Notes: generated by a model from the letters alone, not told the origin. A DNA stretch of 64,000 nt from Lacticaseibacillus pantheris DSM 15945 = JCM 12539 = NBRC 106106 (GCF_001311175.1 NZ_BBAI01000001.1:62001-126000); one strand, 5' to 3'; counted from the first letter of the stretch, positions 50,093 to 60,820 are shown. Program-made: numbers and translations.

Positions 50093-50880
50093 ATGCCGCA
50101 GTTTGAAGGCAAAAATATCGCATCCGCCATTGATACGGGTATCCTCACCATGGGGGTCACACGCGAGCAAGTGCAGGTACGGGTAATTCAGGAAGGCAAA
50201 GCCGGCTTCTTTGGCCTGGGCGCGCATCCTGCCATCGTTGAACTTACGCGGGTGGATCCGGTAACGCCAGCACCCACGGCGGCCTGGTGCATACCGCTGC
50301 GGTAGAGTCGGCGGCGCGTACCGATGATGCGCCGGCCAGTACCAGTCATCGCGATGAGCAAGAATTGGTGATGAACGAGGCGGCGGCGACTGCAACGGAA
50401 GCACCCGTTAGTAAGCACGCGGCCGCCAATCAGGCTGCCGTCAACGTGATTAGTGCAATGCTACAGGCGGTCGGGACCGATATGGGTATGCAGGTTACCG
50501 TGCAGTCCACGAAGGTGCATGGTGGCGTGGTCTTCCATTTGTCCAGTGACCACGAGGCCGCGTTGATTGGGCGCCATGGTCGGACGATTAACTCCCTCCA
50601 GTTTTTGGCGCAGACGGTCTACGATCGGCAAAGTCGCGGTAAGTGGATCATTACCCTGGATGTGGGCGATTACCGCGAGCGGCGCCGCGCAACTTTGCAA
50701 CGATTGGCGGCACGGACGGCGCTGGAGGTGGTTTCGACAGGGAGGCCGGTTTATCTGGACCCAATGCCCGCCTTTGAACGCAAAGTGATCCACCAAGCGC
50801 TGGGTGATAACCCGCACGTGGACACGCGCTCTGAGGGCCGCGGGGACGAGCGCTCCGTGATTGTGTCACCGCGTCGGTAG
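50093..50880 (+). CDS. jag: RNA-binding protein Jag/KhpB (frameshifted)
   Basis: About 262 residues. The Jag N-terminal domain (FEGKNIASAIDTGILTMGVTREQVQVRVIQEGKAGFFGLGAHPA) is followed by an Ala/Thr-rich linker containing the break near 50285. The KH domain has LIGRHGRTINSLQFLAQ and the R3H part has RRATLQRLAARTALEVV and FERKVIHQAL. The ATG at 50093 has TTGGGAGGACATT upstream. It is the standard partner of yidC and binds many mRNAs affecting division and the wall. Confidence 0.93.
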
Positions 50881-51072
50881 TCCTTTTTGACACCGCCGGC
50901 CGAATTGAGTATATTTAACGACAGAAAATAAAACGTATTGGTAGGGGCCGCGCTCGTCGGGACTCCGCCAAGTGACGAGGCAGTCAAAGTGCTTAGTCAC
51001 CCCCAAAGTCATGGGGGTGGTGGGCGCTTTTTTTTGTTCTCGTTACGCTGTACAAGTATTGGGAGGGTTATT

Positions 51073-52461
51073 ATGAGTCAGAATGTTACTGCCTTTGATA
51101 CCATCGCTGCTATTGCCACGCCACCTGGCGAGGGCGCAATTGCCATCATCCGTGTGTCGGGTAACGAAGCGGTTACCACCGTCAACGCCCTGTTTCGTGG
51201 GCACGACTTGACGCAGGTGGCGACGAACACCATTAACTACGGTCACATCGTCGATCCTGACACGCACGCCGTGGTTGATGAGGTAATGGTCAGCGTGATG
51301 CGCGCACCTAAAACCTACACGTGTGAAGACGTAGTGGAGATTAACACGCACGGTGGCATCTTGGCCACCAACCGCGTTTTGCAACTGGTCGTGGGGACGG
51401 GCCCCCGCATGGCCGAACCCGGTGAATTCACCAAGCGAGCTTTCCTGAACGGGCGGATTGACCTAACCCAGGCCGAGGGTGTGATGGATATTATTCGCGC
51501 CAAAACCGACCGGGCGATGGACGTCGCCGAACATCAGGTCGCAGGCGGACTGGAAACCGAAATTCGCGCAACCAGGCAAAAGGTGCTGGACGTACTCGCC
51601 CAGGAAGAGGTCAATATTGACTACCCCGAGTACGACACGGACCAGATGACGGCCAACGCCATGCGCCAGTGCGCCGAAATGGTGATTAAGGACATCGACC
51701 AGTTGCTACAAACCGCCACCGAGGGCCAGATTATGCGTGACGGGTTGGCCACCGCAATTGTGGGTCGCCCGAACGTTGGTAAGAGCAGCTACTGAACTAC
51801 CTATTACACGAAGATAAGGCCATTGTGACCGACGTGGCGGGGACGACGCGGGATGTGCTTGAGGAGTACGTGAACGTACGTGGGGTACCGCTACGTTTGG
51901 TTGATACCGCGGGCATCCACGAAACGGATGACAAAGTTGAAAAAAATCGGGGTGGAGCGTTCCCGTGCCGCTTTGGCCGCCGCGGACCTGGTACTCCTAG
52001 TCCTGGATGCCAGCCAGCCGCTCACGGACGAAGACCGTGAATTGCTGACCACCACACAGGCACAGCACCGTATTATTCTGTTGAACAAACAGGACCTGCC
52101 AACTGCGTTTGACGCCACAACTTTGGCTCCGTGGACTGAGGAAGCTGATGTATTGGGCACCTCGGTGGTGACGACGGCGGGCATGGACGCCCTGGCCGAC
52201 CGGATTAGCTCAATGTTTATGGGCGGAATCGCCAACCGGCAGGCGGACGTGATGGTCACCAATGCACGCCAAGCGGGATTATTGCGTCAGGCGCGGCAAT
52301 CGTTGCGTGACGTAATCAGCGGGCTGGACAACGACATGCCACTGGACATGGTGCAGATGGACCTTACGGATGCGTGGGACCACCTCGGTGAAATTACTGG
52401 GGATGCTGCACCAGATGAACTGATAACGACCTTATTTAGCCAGTTTTGCTTAGGTAAGTAG
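51073..52461 (+). CDS. mnmE: tRNA modification GTPase MnmE (two frameshifts)
   Basis: About 462 residues from the ATG at 51073 (GGGAGGGTTATT upstream). The N-terminal folate-binding domain is [22 protein letters not shown]. The G domain has [34 protein letters not shown] and NKQD, and the C-terminus is FCLGK with the essential Cys. Indels lie near 51788 (G1 loop) and in the A run at 51943-51949. With MnmG it makes the 5-carboxymethylaminomethyl group on wobble uridine. Confidence 0.96.
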
Positions 52462-52476
52462 CGGGAGGATTTAATT

Positions 52477-54377
52477 TTGACTGAACCAAAAGCAGTAAGA
52501 GAATTTGATGCGGCCACCTACGACGTAATCGTGGTGGGCGCCGGCCATGCCGGTTGTGAAGCGGCTTTAGCCGCAGCACGGATGGGGCAAGAAACCCTCC
52601 TGGTGACGCTCAATCTGGACATGCTGGCATTTATGCCGTGCAACCCGTCGGTTGGGGGCCCTGCCAAGGTGTAGTCGTCCGGGAAATTGACGCGTTAGGT
52701 GGAGAGATGGGGCACAACATCGACAAGACCTACATCCAGATGCGCATGCTAAATACGGGTAAGGGCCCAGCCGTACGCGCTTTGCGCGCGCAGGCGGACA
52801 AAGCTGCTTACCACCGTTCGATGAAGCATACTATTGAGCAGACACCTCACCTGACTCTGCGCCAGGGGCTGGCTGAGCGCCTCATCGTGGAGGACGGCGT
52901 CTGCAAGGGCATCGTTACCTCGACGGGTGCCCGGTACCGCGCGCAGGCCGTCGTGCTGACGGCGGGCACCAGTTCCCGGGGCAAGATCATTATTGGTGAG
53001 CTTATGTACAGTAGCGGTCCCAACAACTCGTTGCCTAGCATCCACCTGTCAGAAAACTTGGAGGAATTAGGCTTCAAGCTGCGTCGGTTTAAGACTGGTA
53101 CACCACCCCGCGTAGATGGCAACACCATCGACTTCGACCAGACGGAGGAGCAGCCCGGTGACAAGGAGCCGCACCACTTTAGCTTTAGTACGCCCGACTC
53201 CGTTTACCTCAAGGACCAGTTATCATGCTGGATGACCTACACCAACGCGCAGACCCACCAAATTATTCGCGATAATCTCGATCGGGCCCCGATGTTCTCG
53301 GGAGTGATTGAGGGTGTGGGCCCCCGTTACTGCCCGTCAATTGAGGACAAAGTGGTCCGCTTTGCCGACAAGCCGCGCCACCAGCTATTCTTGGAGCCCG
53401 AGGGCCGGGATACTGACGAGTACTACGTCGGCGATTTTTCTACGTCCATGCCGGAAGAAGTTCAGCTACAAATGCTTCACAGTGTCGCCGGGCTCCAGAA
53501 CGCGCGCTTGATGCGCCCTGGTTATGCAATTGAGTACGACATCATTGAGCCATGGCAGTTGCGGGCAAACCTGGAGACGAAGCGCGTGCAGAACCTGTTT
53601 ACTGCAGGCCAGATGAACGGAACGAGTGGCTACGAGGAGGCTGCGGGTCAGGGTTTGATGGCCGGCATTAACGCAGCGTTACGCGTACAAGGACGCGAAC
53701 CGTTTATTTTGGGGCGTGATGAGGCCTATATTGGCGTGATGATTGACGACTTGGTGACCAAAGGTACTAACGAACCGTACCGTCTGTTGACGAGTCGGGC
53801 AGAGTACCGGTTGATTTTACGGCACGATAACGCTGATTTGCGCTTAACGGATAAGGGCCATGATTTGGGTTTGGTCAAGGCAGACGCTTACGCCCACTTT
53901 TGTGCCAAGCGCGATGCCATTAACGCGGAACGTGAACGGGTTAACAAAGTGCGGATTAAGCCGGCGATTGCTAATGCTTGGCTAGAGGCGCATGGGTCTG
54001 CGCCACTTAAGGACAGCGTGACGGCGGCAGAATTCCTCCGGCGACCAGAAGTTGACTACGACGTTCTGCGTGAGCTGATTACGGTGCCCGACCTTGACCA
54101 CCAGGTTCTGGAGCAAGTGGCAATACAGGAAAAGTATCAGGGGTATATCCAAAAGGACGAACAGCGCATTGCCAAGTTGCGGCGTCAGGAAGCAAAGAAG
54201 ATTCCGGCGTGGGTTGATTACGAGCAAATTTCAGGATTGGCTACCGAAGCGCGACAGAAATTGACCCAGGTTGAGCCAGCGACATTAGCGCAGGCCGGAC
54301 GAATTAGCGGTGTTAACCCTGCCGATTTGGCCATTTTATCGGTGTACATTGAGCAAGGACAGCGCGTAAACGCGTAG
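52477..54377 (+). CDS. mnmG: tRNA uridine 5-carboxymethylaminomethyl modification enzyme MnmG (frameshifted)
   Basis: About 634 residues, probable TTG start at 52477 behind GCGGGAGGATTTAATT. It has the FAD-binding motif [22 protein letters not shown] and [13 protein letters not shown], where one G is missing near 52669, then [17 protein letters not shown]. It also has [10 protein letters not shown] and [18 protein letters not shown]. The C-terminal helical domain reads [21 protein letters not shown]. The gene lies 15 bases after mnmE. Confidence 0.96.
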
Positions 54378-54399
54378 AGATCAAAAAAAGCGCCGTTCA

Positions 54400-54612
54400 T
54401 AATTAGCGGCCTCGATAAAACGACACATATCGACGCCGGCCGCTTCTGACCGATCGGAGTTATGGTGAGAAGCCGGCCTACAAACGTGGACCACAATGCA
54501 GCTCCTGTGCCTAACACAATAATGCCGATATTCCTAAGTTCGGGAATATCGGCATTATTACGTTAGTGCTCGGGAGCTAACCACATTGTGGTCCACACTC
54601 TTTTGCTCTCTA
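54400..54612 (-). repeat. Dispersed hairpin repeat R3, copy B
   Basis: This is the inverse-orientation partner of 659-885. The outer stem is GTGGACCACAATG (54486-54498) with CATTGTGGTCCAC (54585-54597). The inner 17-bp stem 54518-54534 / 54543-54559 (AATAATGCCGATATTCC) is identical to copy A. The flank 54420-54480 also matches the far part of copy A. It lies between the convergent ends of mnmG and the gene at 54654. Confidence 0.8.
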
Positions 54613-54636
54613 CAAATGGAGCCTATGTTGGGTATT

Positions 54637-54650
54637 ATTTCCCGGGAAAT
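54637..54650. promoter_or_regulatory. ATTTCCCGGGAAAT palindrome, site 2
   Basis: An exact 14-base palindrome, extended by one pair to 16 bases, just beyond the stop of the small gene on the minus strand. Confidence 0.55.
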
Positions 54651-54653
54651 ACT

Positions 54654-54918
54654 TTAAACTTCAAAATCGAAAAAAAGGATTAATCTGCTTTTGTAAAGCG
54701 TGGATTTTAATGAAGTCAATATCCGGGAATAGGCGGTATAAAAAGCCCGCAAAGGTGTCACGACGGAATTTGTAATCCATGCGGCCCATTCGGTGTAACT
54801 TAGTACCATCATCGGCGTACTCCCACACCTCAAGATTATACGTATGTTGCGGAGAGATTGTGATAAAAGTACTACTGTTAATGGCGACACGGTTCGTTAA
54901 AGTTGTTTGTTCAATCAT
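54654..54918 (-). CDS. Small hypothetical protein
   Basis: About 85-87 residues, ATG at 54918 after CATGGGAGGGGTACC. It starts MIEQTTLTNRVAINSSTFIT and is rich in charged and aromatic residues (YNLEVWEYADDGTKLHRMGRMDYKFRRDTFAGFLYRLFPDIDFIKIH). There is no membrane helix or signal. The C-terminus depends on an A run at 54671-54677 (ending FFRF at 54661 as written, or FDFEV at 54654 if one base is wrong). The family is not recognised. Confidence 0.65.
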
Positions 54919-55035
54919 GGTACCCCTCCCATGGCCAGTCCTCCGCGGTGGTTGGCCCGTATTAATGCGCACTGCAAATTATAACAGAGAAAATGGACTA
55001 TAAATATTACAAATATAAGTCCCATTGTGATTGTG

Positions 55036-55087
55036 CATATAAAAAAAGCATACCGGCGGCAGCCCTTGTTGGGTCTGGGATGCACAC
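55036..55087 (-). terminator. Possible terminator after the CPBP gene
   Basis: On the minus strand GCATcCC...GGtATGC ends in seven T. The stem is imperfect. Confidence 0.5.
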
Positions 55088-55164
55088 GTTGTCTGTATTT
55101 CACAAGCCTGCTGTGGCGCGCTTATTCACGATGGTGAATATTAACTGATGATGATGCTTAACCA

Positions 55165-55913
55165 CTAGCTGACGAATGTACGGATAAGCATGAACAGGGC
55201 GGGGATACCATTGTTAAACATGTGTAGGCCAATCGAGTAACGAATGTCGTGGTGGTAGCGATAGGTGGCCGCTAAAACCAACCCAAGTGAAAAGTATAAC
55301 AGGTAGGCAATGGACGCGTGCTGCTCGTGCATGAACGCGAAGAGTAGGGCACTGGTGACACAAGCGGCGATGTTATTCAAACGGTTGTTGCGTCGCCAGA
55401 ACAGGTTCATGAAGATTCCGCGGAAGGTGAGTTCCTCCAGATTGGTGCGAGTACTGCAATCATGACAAAGTAGGTCCAGGGCATGTAACTGAAACTGGAG
55501 GTAATCACCTGCTGATTGTGGGCGGCCGTGTTGTGGGTGAGGCTGTTGTAAGTCACGTTGGCGCACAGAATGATGGCATACATCGTCACCAGGAAGAATA
55601 GACTCTCAACGTGAAAGCGACGGCGCTGGATTTGTAGCGGGTTATTGCGCCGTAACTGGCGCCGATATAACCAAATTAGTATCACCATTTGGATGGCGGC
55701 CGCCGTAATGGTGAGTAGTGCGAGCCACCAGTCGTAGGTGTGGATTAGCCGTAGCTCAGTATCGGGCCCAACGGCTGACCGTAGCCAACGGCTGACAAAA
55801 AGAATGGGCATTTGGTAGAAAAAGAGGCCTACGGTGCAGACTGCCATTAATAGTACTGCTAGCGTTTGTCGCCCTAACCAGTGCCAGGACCAACGAAATT
55901 TTGCGGTTTGCAT
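55165..55913 (-). CDS. CPBP-family intramembrane metalloprotease (frameshifted)
   Basis: About 249 residues with six or more membrane helices. The family active-site motifs are present: LEELTFRGIFMN (EExxxR), FAFMHEQHAS and IGLHMFNNGIP, supplying the Glu and His metal ligands. The frame breaks near 55460. Members in lactic acid bacteria often give bacteriocin self-immunity or process membrane proteins. Start at the ATG at 55913 with TAGGAGGCAAAAG upstream. An ATTTCCCGGGAAAT palindrome lies 27 bases upstream of the start. Confidence 0.88.
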
Positions 55914-55939
55914 CTTTTGCCTCCTAAAGTTGAACGAAT

Positions 55940-55953
55940 ATTTCCCGGGAAAT
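55940..55953. promoter_or_regulatory. ATTTCCCGGGAAAT palindrome, site 3
   Basis: An exact 14-base palindrome between the hydrolase stop (55956) and the CPBP start (55913), where an operator for the CPBP gene could lie. Confidence 0.55.
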
Positions 55954-55955
55954 TA

Positions 55956-56891
55956 TTAGTAACGGAAGTGCGTATCTAGAAAACTGGCGATGTGGTTCTG
56001 GTACTGGTCGGGGTTGACCCAGTAACTTTCCGCATGGCCGGCGTCTGGAACTAGCCATAGTTGCTTGGGCCCGCCAGCTGCGTCAAAGTTTTCGCGACCC
56101 ATGAACGTCGGGACGTAAGTGTCCTCGGCCCCGTGAATCACAAGTAACGGCAACCGGCTACGCCTGAGAGCCCCGGAGACGTCCACTGCTTTGAAGAAAT
56201 AACCTAGCCGCCGGTAATTGATGAGGCTGGCCAACGGCACAATCGGTCTGCGTGGCAGGTGGAAGACGTTTTTGAGGATGTAGGCAAACTCGCCGTCCAG
56301 ACTGGAATAGCCGCAATCTTCGATGACCGCCTTCACCTGTGGCTGCAAGTGCTTTTCGCCACTAACGAGGCTGACGGTGGCGCCGCCCATACTGGTGCCG
56401 AACAGTAGTATGGCGGCATTCTGCCCCATATGGGCGATGATCTGGTCAATCCAGCGCAGATAATCCAGACGGTCTAGCCAACCAAAGCTGATGTAGTCAC
56501 TACCGGAGCCTCCGTGTCCACGGTCGTCTGGCATTAATACGTTGAAGCCCATCTGGTGGAACATGCGTGCATAGTTACTCATGGTGATGCCGGTACCCTT
56601 GTAACCATGGCCAATCACGACGACTTTGTTGCTGCCACGCCGGGGTACCCAAAGTGCGCTGAGACGTTCACCATCTGGTGCCTGCTGGTGCCACACGGTG
56701 AGGTCCGGGCGCATCTTCACCCAGTTAACGTCGTTGTAGTAATCTGGCGCGTACTTTAACATGGTTGCGCCGGCATTAGGAATATAATCGATGCGCTTAA
56801 AGGCAAACTGGTAAAACTGTTCCGCCGTCGCGGCAAGCGCACCCGTTGCAATCAAGGGTACGCTGAGCCCCACAATTGTTCGAGTTTTCAT
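55956..56891 (-). CDS. Alpha/beta hydrolase, membrane-anchored or secreted
   Basis: 311 residues from the ATG at 56891 (AAAGGACCGGCCATGGTGTT upstream). An N-terminal hydrophobic stretch (TIVGLSVPLIATGALAATAEQ) can serve as a signal anchor. The catalytic set is visible: VVVIGHGYKGTG oxyanion loop, nucleophile LLFGTSMGGATV, Asp in VIHGAEDTYVP and His in PDAGHAESYW. The family resembles the BAAT/dipeptidyl-type hydrolases common in lactobacilli; the substrate is unknown. Intact. Confidence 0.88.
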   Translation of the reverse strand: MKTRTIVGLSVPLIATGALAATAEQFYQFAFKRIDYIPNAGATMLKYAPDYYNDVNWVKMRPDLTVWHQQAPDGERLSALWVPRRGSNKVVVIGHGYKGTGITMSNYARMFHQMGFNVLMPDDRGHGGSGSDYISFGWLDRLDYLRWIDQIIAHMGQNAAILLFGTSMGGATVSLVSGEKHLQPQVKAVIEDCGYSSLDGEFAYILKNVFHLPRRPIVPLASLINYRRLGYFFKAVDVSGALRRSRLPLLVIHGAEDTYVPTFMGRENFDAAGGPKQLWLVPDAGHAESYWVNPDQYQNHIASFLDTHFRY

Positions 56892-57017
56892 AACACCATG
56901 GCCGGTCCTTTCACTGATGATGACTGATATCCACATTATACCTTAGTTGGCGGTGGTGACGGGGACGTCAGTCGTGTATAATTGTTGTGTTAATAGTAGC
57001 GGATTTGCGGAGGAACT

Positions 57018-57944
57018 ATGTCAAAACTAAAATTGTTTGCGCTGAACAGCAACGAGCCACTTGCTGAAAAGATTTCCCAGTCAGTGGGCGTGCCGTTGTC
57101 TAGTGCGAGCGTTAAGCACTTTGCGGATGGTGAGATTCAAATTGATTTGGAAGAAAGTGTACGTGGTGCTGACGTATACGTTATCCAATCCGTTTCCGAT
57201 CCGGTCAACGAGAACTTGATGGCGCTGCTCATCATGATTGACGCCCTACGTCGTGCCAGTGCACACCAAATTAACGTGGTGGTGCCGTACTATGGGTACG
57301 CTCGGGCCGACCGGAAAGCCCGGTCACGTGAACCAATCACGGCTAAGTTAGTCGCCAACATGCTCGAACTTGATGGTGCCGCCCGCGTGATTGCCGTGGA
57401 TCTGCACGCCGACCAGGTGCAAGGATTCTTCGATATTCCGGTTGATCACCTCAACGCTCTGGGGCTATTGGCTAACTACTTTGTCGAGAGTGGGGTTAAC
57501 CAGAACGTGGTGGCCATCGCGCCGGACCATTCGGGTACCAAGCTAGCCCGCAAGATGGCGGAACACCTCGACGCACCGTTGGCGATTGTTGATAGTCGTC
57601 CTGGCGACGAAAACGTCGGTGTGATTGGTGACGTTGAGGGTAAAACGGCCATCATCGTGGATGACATGATTGATACTGGTTCCCGTATTGCGGAGTCAGT
57701 GGAAGCACTCCGCGCGAACGGGGTGACGGACATTTACGCGTGCGCCACGCATGCCGTGCTGTCCGCGGGGGCCAGTGAGCGACTCGCACCATTAGGCCTT
57801 AAGAAGATTGTGGTGACGGATACCATTGACATTCCGGAAGAGGATCACTTGGACAACATGGTGGTTATTTCCGTGGGTGACTTAATTGGCCGGGCCATTA
57901 CGTTGATTAGTAAAAATGAATCAATTCACCCATTGTTCGATTAA
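57018..57944 (+). CDS. prs: Ribose-phosphate pyrophosphokinase
   Basis: An intact 308-residue class I PRPP synthetase, ATG at 57018 behind TGCGGAGGAACT. It has the ATP-site PYYGYARADRKARSREPITAKLVANML, the flexible-loop Lys/Arg, DLHADQVQGFFDIPVDHL and the PRPP-binding loop AIIVDDMIDTGSRI. It makes PRPP for purine, pyrimidine, His and Trp synthesis. It is slightly shorter than the usual 315-325 residues, and lactobacilli often carry two prs genes, so this may be the second one. A TATAAT lies about 45 bases upstream. Confidence 0.94.
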   Translation: MSKLKLFALNSNEPLAEKISQSVGVPLSSASVKHFADGEIQIDLEESVRGADVYVIQSVSDPVNENLMALLIMIDALRRASAHQINVVVPYYGYARADRKARSREPITAKLVANMLELDGAARVIAVDLHADQVQGFFDIPVDHLNALGLLANYFVESGVNQNVVAIAPDHSGTKLARKMAEHLDAPLAIVDSRPGDENVGVIGDVEGKTAIIVDDMIDTGSRIAESVEALRANGVTDIYACATHAVLSAGASERLAPLGLKKIVVTDTIDIPEEDHLDNMVVISVGDLIGRAITLISKNESIHPLFD

Positions 57945-57979
57945 TCCAACGTTTACCAATTAAATATTCAAAAAAAATT

Positions 57980-58015
57980 AGAGCCGCGTACACCTTGGTG
58001 TGCCGGCTCTTTTTG
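57980..58015 (+). terminator. Terminator after prs
   Basis: An AGAGCCG...CGGCTCT stem with a TACACC/GGTGTG inner pairing, followed by five T. Confidence 0.88.
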
Positions 58016-58183
58016 CTACCGCCAGCTCGATAATCAGTTAATAATAGAATTAGAAAGTTGACATCAAAAATTAACGTGTTATCATAATTCCTCATAGAAC
58101 ACCGGTAGCAGTTTACATAGGGGCAAACGGTGTCTAAATACTATTTTGCGTCCGCAGTGGCGCACGCCTAAGGGGGCTTTTTC

Positions 58184-59278
58184 ATGGCAGCAGCAGTTGC
58201 AAAGAAACCGGAGTCTGAGATGACCATTAAAGACTGGGTTTACGACGTATCACAGGGTATTGGTAACACTATTTTGGCCATTTTGGGCATGGGCCTGTTG
58301 TTGAACATGTTGGGGACCACTTTCCACTGGGACGCATTGGCAAAGGCGGGAACGCTGGGCCAAATGCTGCTCGCACCCGCTTTGGGGGTCTGCGTAGCCA
58401 TGATGCTTCGGACCACCACCCTGGTAACTGGCGCCACCATGATTGCTTCAACGGTCGGTGCCAACGCGGTTTACTTTAGCCCGAGCACCATCCACCACGC
58501 CGTTACGGCGACTGGTTGGGTGGCTAACGAGGCGGCTGGCGCGACGGTGATCACTTCTGGTCAACCCGTTTCGGCGGTACTAACCGCCGTTTTTGCCGCA
58601 TGTTTGGGCAAGTGGCTGACTGGTAAAACACCTTTGGATATGGTTTTAGTACCGTTTGCGGTTAGCTTTTTGGGCTCCATTGTGGGGTTGGGCCTAGCTG
58701 CGGTTACCACGCCTGCTTTGAACTGGGTGAGCGACGAACTCGCCGCTACCATGCAGGTTAGTCCGGTACTCGGGGCCGTACTGGTTTCTGCCGCCTGGTT
58801 CCTGTTCCTGATGACGCCAGCCAGTTCCGCGGCTTTGGCGGTGGCCGTTCAATTGGATCCAATGTCGGCCGGGGCCGCTTTGATTGGTACGACCGTAGCG
58901 TTCGTTTCCTTCACCGCGATGTCCTACAACCAGAACACCATTGGGGCCAACATCGCCCAAACTCTGGTGACTCCGAAGATTCAATTTAGTAACCTACTTA
59001 AAAATCCGGTGCTAGCTGCTGGACCACTACTTATTTCGGCCATTTGCTCCGTCTTTGCGGTGGTGGTGTTTGGCCTGAAGGTGCCTTTTGCCATCGCGGG
59101 CTTGGGCCTCAACTCGTTGATTGCGCCATTATGGCTAGCCGCAAATAGTACTAAGGGCATCATTATCCTCGTCGTCTTTGGTGTGATTGTACCCGTAGTC
59201 TTTTCGTGGATGTACTACCGGTTCCTCAAATTGGCTGGGCGCACCCAAGAAAATGATTTAAGAATTACAGAAATCTAA
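58184..59278 (+). CDS. PTS-type EIIC membrane protein without partner domains
   Basis: 364 residues, ATG at 58184 behind AAGGGGGCTTTTTC. It has about nine to ten helices. The sequence IGNTILAILGMGLLLNMLGTTF and GATMIASTVGANAV, and AMSYNQNTIGANIAQTLVTPKIQFSNLLKNP, fit the PTS_EIIC_2 family (PF13303). No EIIA or EIIB is encoded nearby, so either the partners are elsewhere or the protein works alone, for example as a permease. The substrate is unknown. Confidence 0.85.
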   Translation: MAAAVAKKPESEMTIKDWVYDVSQGIGNTILAILGMGLLLNMLGTTFHWDALAKAGTLGQMLLAPALGVCVAMMLRTTTLVTGATMIASTVGANAVYFSPSTIHHAVTATGWVANEAAGATVITSGQPVSAVLTAVFAACLGKWLTGKTPLDMVLVPFAVSFLGSIVGLGLAAVTTPALNWVSDELAATMQVSPVLGAVLVSAAWFLFLMTPASSAALAVAVQLDPMSAGAALIGTTVAFVSFTAMSYNQNTIGANIAQTLVTPKIQFSNLLKNPVLAAGPLLISAICSVFAVVVFGLKVPFAIAGLGLNSLIAPLWLAANSTKGIIILVVFGVIVPVVFSWMYYRFLKLAGRTQENDLRITEI

Positions 59279-59426
59279 TCATACTCTTAAAAAGTGTGGT
59301 ACAACTATAGTTAATCAGTATCGCGGTTCGGATACGTCCGGGTCGTGTACATATGTAGTACCGGGCGAACTGTGGTGATAGCGTCACAATCGTCGCGCAA
59401 CCTAACGACAATAGGAGGATATACTC

Positions 59427-60460
59427 ATGGCAAAAGCACAACCATCAGATTTTGACTGGAACAAACTTGGTTTTGGTTATCACGATTTACCGTATCGTTA
59501 CCGGGCCTATTATAAGGACGGACAGTGGTCACAGGGTGGGCTGGAGGAAGACTCGTCCATGGCCGTTAACGAAGCGGCACAGGCCTTCCATTATGGTCAG
59601 GAAGTCTTTGAAGGCTTGAAGGCTTACCGGCGTGAGGACGGCGGCGTGAACGTGTTCCGTCCCGATATGAACGCCAAGCGGATTAACACCTCCGCTGACC
59701 GTTTGAAGATGCCACACATCCCCGAAGAAATGTTTGTCGATGCCGTTAAGCAGGTTGTGAAGGCCAACCAGGACTTTGTGCCGCCGTACGGAACGGGCGC
59801 AACTTTGTACCTGCGGCCGTTCTACTTTGGGACCACCCCCATGGTGGGCGTGCACCCGGCTGACGAATATACCTTTGAAATCTTTGCCACCCAGTTGGTG
59901 CCTACTACCCAGGTGGGTTGACCCCGACGTCGTACGTCACCAGTGATTACGATCGTGCCGCCCATGGTGGTACTGGTGCTGCCAAAGTGGCTGGGAACTA
60001 TGGCTCCAGCCTGTTGCCCGGCGATTTAGCGCACAAAGGTGGTTACTCCGACGCCGTGTACCTGGACCCCCGGTTACACGAAAACATCGAGGAACTGGGT
60101 GGGGCGAACTTCTTTGGTATCACCAAGGATGGCCGCTTCCAAACCCCTAAGTCACCATCAATTCTGCCATCAATCACTAAGTTTTCGTTGCTGGAACTAT
60201 CCAAGGAGTTCGGCCTGCTGCCGGAACAAACCACGATTAGTGTCTACGACCTGGACCGCTTCAGTGAGGCTGGTGCCATGGGGACCGCGGCCGTTATTTC
60301 GCCCGTTGGCTCCATCACGCACCACGGTCACAAGCACGTGTTCTACTCCGAAACCGAGGTTGGCCCGTACACCACGAAGCTGTACAACCGGCTGACGGCC
60401 ATTCAGTTTGGCGATGAAAAAGGACCCGAAGGCTGGGCCGTGGATGTGCCACTAGCTTAG
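59427..60460 (+). CDS. ilvE: Branched-chain amino acid aminotransferase (frameshifted)
   Basis: About 344 residues of the class IV PLP family. It has HYGQEVFEGLKAYRREDGGVNVFRPDMNAKR, PPYGTGATLYLRPF and the PLP lysine in GTGAAKVAGNYGSSL. The end has EAGAMGTAAVISPVGSI. The frame breaks at about 59915-59925. It transfers amino groups between Leu/Ile/Val and 2-oxoglutarate, giving flavour keto acids in lactic acid bacteria. ATG at 59427 behind ATAGGAGGATATACTC. No T-box or CodY-type site could be recognised in the 148-base leader. Confidence 0.93.
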
Positions 60461-60481
60461 CAAAGTCGTGTTGCTTATCAA

Positions 60482-60524
60482 CAAGGCGTAATTACGTTAT
60501 CTGGACGTAATCACGCCTTGTTTT
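60482..60524 (+). terminator. Terminator after ilvE
   Basis: CAAGGCGTAATTACGT and ACGTAATCACGCCTTG form a 16-bp stem with one mismatch, followed by TTTT. Confidence 0.88.
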
Positions 60525-60555
60525 GCGTTTCCGCAGTCACTGTAGTTGTTCTATT

Positions 60556-60820
60556 GGCTGTCTGTAGTGGCCTAGCGGCTCCGGTTGTGGGCGTGGCGTC
60601 TGCGACCGGAGCTGTGAGCCTCACGCTCACGCCCGTTCCGGGCTACCGCGAAGCCGCTAGCCCGAGAAAACCACTCGGTCTATCCGCTTTGATTCTGTAA
60701 TTCATAACTGTCAGTACGCGCTAACGCGCTACTGGCAATAATTCAAACAGAACTATGGGCATACAGCCGTCGCAGACACCACGCCCACAACCTCCACCGC
60801 TAGGTCACTACAGACAACAT
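60556..60820. repeat. Long imperfect inverted repeat R4 (MITE-like), copy 1
   Basis: The left arm, about 60558-60608 (core CTAGCGG..GGTTGTGGGCGTGGCGTCTGCGAC), pairs with the right arm, about 60767-60815, over roughly 50 bases with few mismatches. The centre (60690-60755) forms another imperfect stem around CGCGCTAACGCGC. Left-arm sequence recurs inversely at 63725-63850. Confidence 0.75.

Noticed and set aside
59279-59426. T-box or CodY site before ilvE
   Set aside because: No T-box core sequence or CodY-like AATTTTCNGAAAATT motif is visible.
60518-60700. 60-residue open frame downstream of ilvE, resembling an antisense frame at 63477-63863
   Set aside because: The protein-level similarity comes from the R4 repeat DNA, not from a gene; there is no ribosome site.
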